Positions 6,063-8,194 of a stretch of DNA of 8,194 nt are shown one piece after another. Numbering within the stretch: the stretch's first letter is position 1; every line of letters starts with the position of its first letter. Origin of the DNA: an uncultured Verrucomicrobiota bacterium (GTDB lineage Bacteria; Verrucomicrobiota; Verrucomicrobiia; Limisphaerales; UBA9464); the NCBI GenBank assembly GCA_903864375.1, contig CAIPFS010000331.1, positions 1-8,194 of the forward strand, written 5' to 3'. The notes beneath the pieces are model-generated. The model did not search any database. It was given only the letters and a program-made list of their open reading frames with translations, and was not told the DNA's origin. A program made the position numbers and the translations under genes.

Positions 6063-8194
6063 ATGCAACGACTTTGGGTATGGTTCCTGGCGCTGGTGGC
6101 AGGGGCTGCTGTGGCGACCGCACAATCGAACGGAATCTACCGCGAACTTTGGCAGAACCTGCCCAGCGACCGCCTGGGGAACGTTCTCAACGTTCTGACC
6201 AACACGGCCAACAACCCGGACTGGCCCGATCACCCGGACCCGGATTTCACCCGGGTCTTTCCCACGTTTGAAACCGACGTGAACACGGGTATCAACAATT
6301 ACGGCCAGCGGGCGCGGACCTATATCCGGGCGCCGCAGACGGGTGGATACACGTTCTGGATTGCAAGCGACGACAGCTCGAGCCTCTTTCTGAGCACCGA
6401 CGAAACCCCCGGCCACGCCCAGGAGATTGCATTCGTCCCGGACTGGATGAACTCGCGGCAGTGGGATCAGGAAGCTTCCCAAAAATCGGCGACCGTCACC
6501 CTGCAGGGCGGAAAGCGCTACTATATCGAGGCGATCATGCAGCAGGGTGGCGGCGGGGACAATCTCGCGGTGGGTTGGCAGTTGCCCGACGGCACCTTGG
6601 AGCGTCCGATACCCGGCAACCGGCTCGAACTGGATTCCCGGCCCATCATCGTGGCGCAACCGACGGATGTCACCGTGGTCGAAAACAGCCCGGCGACTCT
6701 CACGGTGACGCTGTCCAATTTCGTGCCTCCCACCGCCCAGTGGCAAACGGGCGGCAAGAACATTCCCGGGGCGAACAGCCTGACGTTGACGCTCCCCGAG
6801 GTACCGCTGGCTGCGAACGGGTCCACCTACCGCTGCGTGATCACCAATGTCTACGGAGCCACCAATTCCGCCTTCGCCCGCCTGAGTGTCACGCCGGATA
6901 CCACGCCGCCGCAGGTGGTGGATGCCTACAATCTGACCCGCACGACGGTTACCGTGTTCTTTTCCAAACCGATCCAACCGTCATCGGCGACCAATCTGGC
7001 CAATTACGCCCTCGATCCCGCGGTCACGGTGTTGTCCGCCACCATGGCGGGACCGAAGGCCGTCACCTTGACCGTTTCACCCCTGACCCTGGACACCAGG
7101 TACACCGTCACGGTCAATCGCGTCCAGGATCGGTCCGCGACACCGAACGTCATCGCGCCGGACTCCCAGCTGAGCTTCGTCGCCAGTTCCTTTATTCCCG
7201 CCGGCGTCGGTGTGACCTCCATTCCCGGATCGGTCGTTTCAGCCGGTAATGGCTATGACATCACCGGCTCGGGCGCCGGGATGATCGTCAATGGAGTTTC
7301 CGACCAGTTCCAGCTCAACTACCTGCCGCAGAACGGCGATTTTGACATCGGTGTCCGTATCCAGGCTCTGGACAATTCCAATCCGTTTGCGCAGGCCGGA
7401 TTGATGGCCCGCACCGGTATCAACACCAACGATGCCTACGCTGCCGTCCTGGCGACACCCAGTCTCGCCGGTTGCTTTTTTGCCAGCCGCGCCGCGTCGG
7501 GTGGACCGACGGTCACGGCCGGGACAATTCCGGTCAATTACCCCCAGATGTGGGTGCGGCTCCAGCGGTCTGGAAACCGGCTGAATGGCTTCGGGAGCAT
7601 CGATGGATTCACCTGGACGCCGCTGGGATCCGCCACTCTGCCCGCGGGACCGGTGTTGCTCGGCCTGGTGGTTTCCAGTGCAGCACCACAATCCACGGTC
7701 GCCCAATTCCGTGACTACGGCCCACCGCCGGGAACGGCTACGGGAATCGTTGCGCGTCCCAATGAACCCCTGGGACCGTCCTCCCGTCGGACCCCGCTTG
7801 TGTTCTCGGAAATCATGTACAAACCGGCCCCACGCGGGGACGGACGTAATCTCGAATTTGTTGAAATCTACAATTCCAATCCGTGGTGGGAGGACATCGG
7901 CGGATACCAAATCACCGGATCGATCCAGTACAGCTTTCCACAAGGCACGATTTTGCCAGGAGGTGGCTTTCTCGTGATCGCGGCGGCTCCGGACGACCTT
8001 CAGGCGGTCCATGGAATCAGGAATGTGAGCGGGCCGTACGTCGGGTCCCTCAAGAAAACGGGTAATTTGCAGCTGATCAATGACGTCGGTGGTACGGTCC
8101 TCAGCCTTTCGTACGCCAATACCCTGCCGTGGCCCGTGGCGGCCGACGGGGCCGGCCACTCCCTCGTGCTGGCCCGGCCCACCTACGGCGAGGC
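6063..8194 (+). CDS. Large secreted multidomain protein: PA14-like, Ig-like, SbsA-like, concanavalin-like and lamin-tail segments (N-terminal 710 residues, open at window end)
   Basis: The frame is open from ATG 6063 to the edge. Residues 1-20 (MQRLWVWFLALVAGAAVATA) form a signal peptide with an ATA|Q cleavage site. Residues 24-185 are PA14-like: YRELWQNLPSDRL at the start, YTFWIASDDSSSLFLS (96-111), then GGKRYYIEAIMQQGGGGDN and VGWQLPDG. Residues 194-279 are Ig-like, with Trp227 and Cys258 in YRCVITNVYGA. Residues 280-378 resemble the SbsA/Big_5 type (PPQVVDAYN, VTVFFSKPI, LDTRYTVTV). Residues 379-560 form a beta-sandwich like DUF1349/LamG (FDIGVRIQ, AGLMAR). From Leu579 a lamin-tail domain follows (LVFSEIMYKPAP, NLEFVEIYN, GGYQITGSIQYSFPQGTILP). 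In Verrucomicrobiota this layout often continues into a CotH kinase domain, which I predict beyond the edge. The protein is exported and probably cell-surface, with a role in adhesion or carbohydrate binding. It diverges from DUF4956-VTC, a pair often found with CotH proteins. Confidence 0.88.
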   Translation, partial: MQRLWVWFLALVAGAAVATAQSNGIYRELWQNLPSDRLGNVLNVLTNTANNPDWPDHPDPDFTRVFPTFETDVNTGINNYGQRARTYIRAPQTGGYTFWIASDDSSSLFLSTDETPGHAQEIAFVPDWMNSRQWDQEASQKSATVTLQGGKRYYIEAIMQQGGGGDNLAVGWQLPDGTLERPIPGNRLELDSRPIIVAQPTDVTVVENSPATLTVTLSNFVPPTAQWQTGGKNIPGANSLTLTLPEVPLAANGSTYRCVITNVYGATNSAFARLSVTPDTTPPQVVDAYNLTRTTVTVFFSKPIQPSSATNLANYALDPAVTVLSATMAGPKAVTLTVSPLTLDTRYTVTVNRVQDRSATPNVIAPDSQLSFVASSFIPAGVGVTSIPGSVVSAGNGYDITGSGAGMIVNGVSDQFQLNYLPQNGDFDIGVRIQALDNSNPFAQAGLMARTGINTNDAYAAVLATPSLAGCFFASRAASGGPTVTAGTIPVNYPQMWVRLQRSGNRLNGFGSIDGFTWTPLGSATLPAGPVLLGLVVSSAAPQSTVAQFRDYGPPPGTATGIVARPNEPLGPSSRRTPLVFSEIMYKPAPRGDGRNLEFVEIYNSNPWWEDIGGYQITGSIQYSFPQGTILPGGGFLVIAAAPDDLQAVHGIRNVSGPYVGSLKKTGNLQLINDVGGTVLSLSYANTLPWPVAADGAGHSLVLARPTYGE

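Noticed and set aside
5907..6977. A 356-residue minus-strand open frame crossing the divergent intergenic region and the surface protein gene
   Set aside because: It is antisense to a continuous plus-strand frame with a signal peptide and recognisable PA14-like and Ig-like domains, and its own translation looks like low-complexity Arg/Gly sequence.
7239..8159. A 306-residue minus-strand open frame opposite the lamin-tail part
   Set aside because: It has no recognisable motif or domain and is opposite a well-supported coding frame.

Overview
The window looks like chromosomal DNA from a GC-rich Gram-negative bacterium, most likely of the Verrucomicrobiota (Pedosphaera/Limisphaerales type). This is inferred from three things: a pseudopilin-like protein with an H-X9-DG motif, a very large exported protein combining PA14-like, Ig-like and lamin-tail segments, and generally weak Shine-Dalgarno sequences. 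No rRNA, tRNA, CRISPR array, insertion sequence or phage gene was seen.

Region 1 (1-2326, minus strand) is the conserved ribosome/membrane-biogenesis cluster in the order of transcription: rpmH (ribosomal protein L34), rnpA (RNase P protein), yidD (membrane insertion efficiency factor) and yidC (membrane insertase, cut by the left edge). rnpA and yidD overlap by four bases, and yidC begins 7 bases after yidD. A candidate promoter and a perfect 7-bp hairpin lie just before rpmH.

Region 2 (2461-4304, minus strand) holds three exported proteins: a pseudopilin-like protein with a GFTLVELL motif, a secreted histidine-phosphatase-superfamily protein that seems to lack the second catalytic histidine, and a small lipoprotein ending in a Cys/His motif.

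Region 3 (4467-8194) is the most interesting part. A DUF4956 membrane protein and a VTC-domain (polyphosphate polymerase family) protein form a minus-strand pair. Diverging from them across about 190 bp is the start of a large secreted multidomain protein (710 residues visible, still open at the right edge). DUF4956 and VTC genes are often found together, and often near CotH-kinase/lamin-tail proteins, so the truncated protein is predicted to continue into a CotH-like domain. The divergent intergenic region contains two perfect odd-length palindromes, one of which is a good operator candidate.

Every stretch longer than about 110 bases without a gene is described below. No gene-free stretch exceeds 300 bases.
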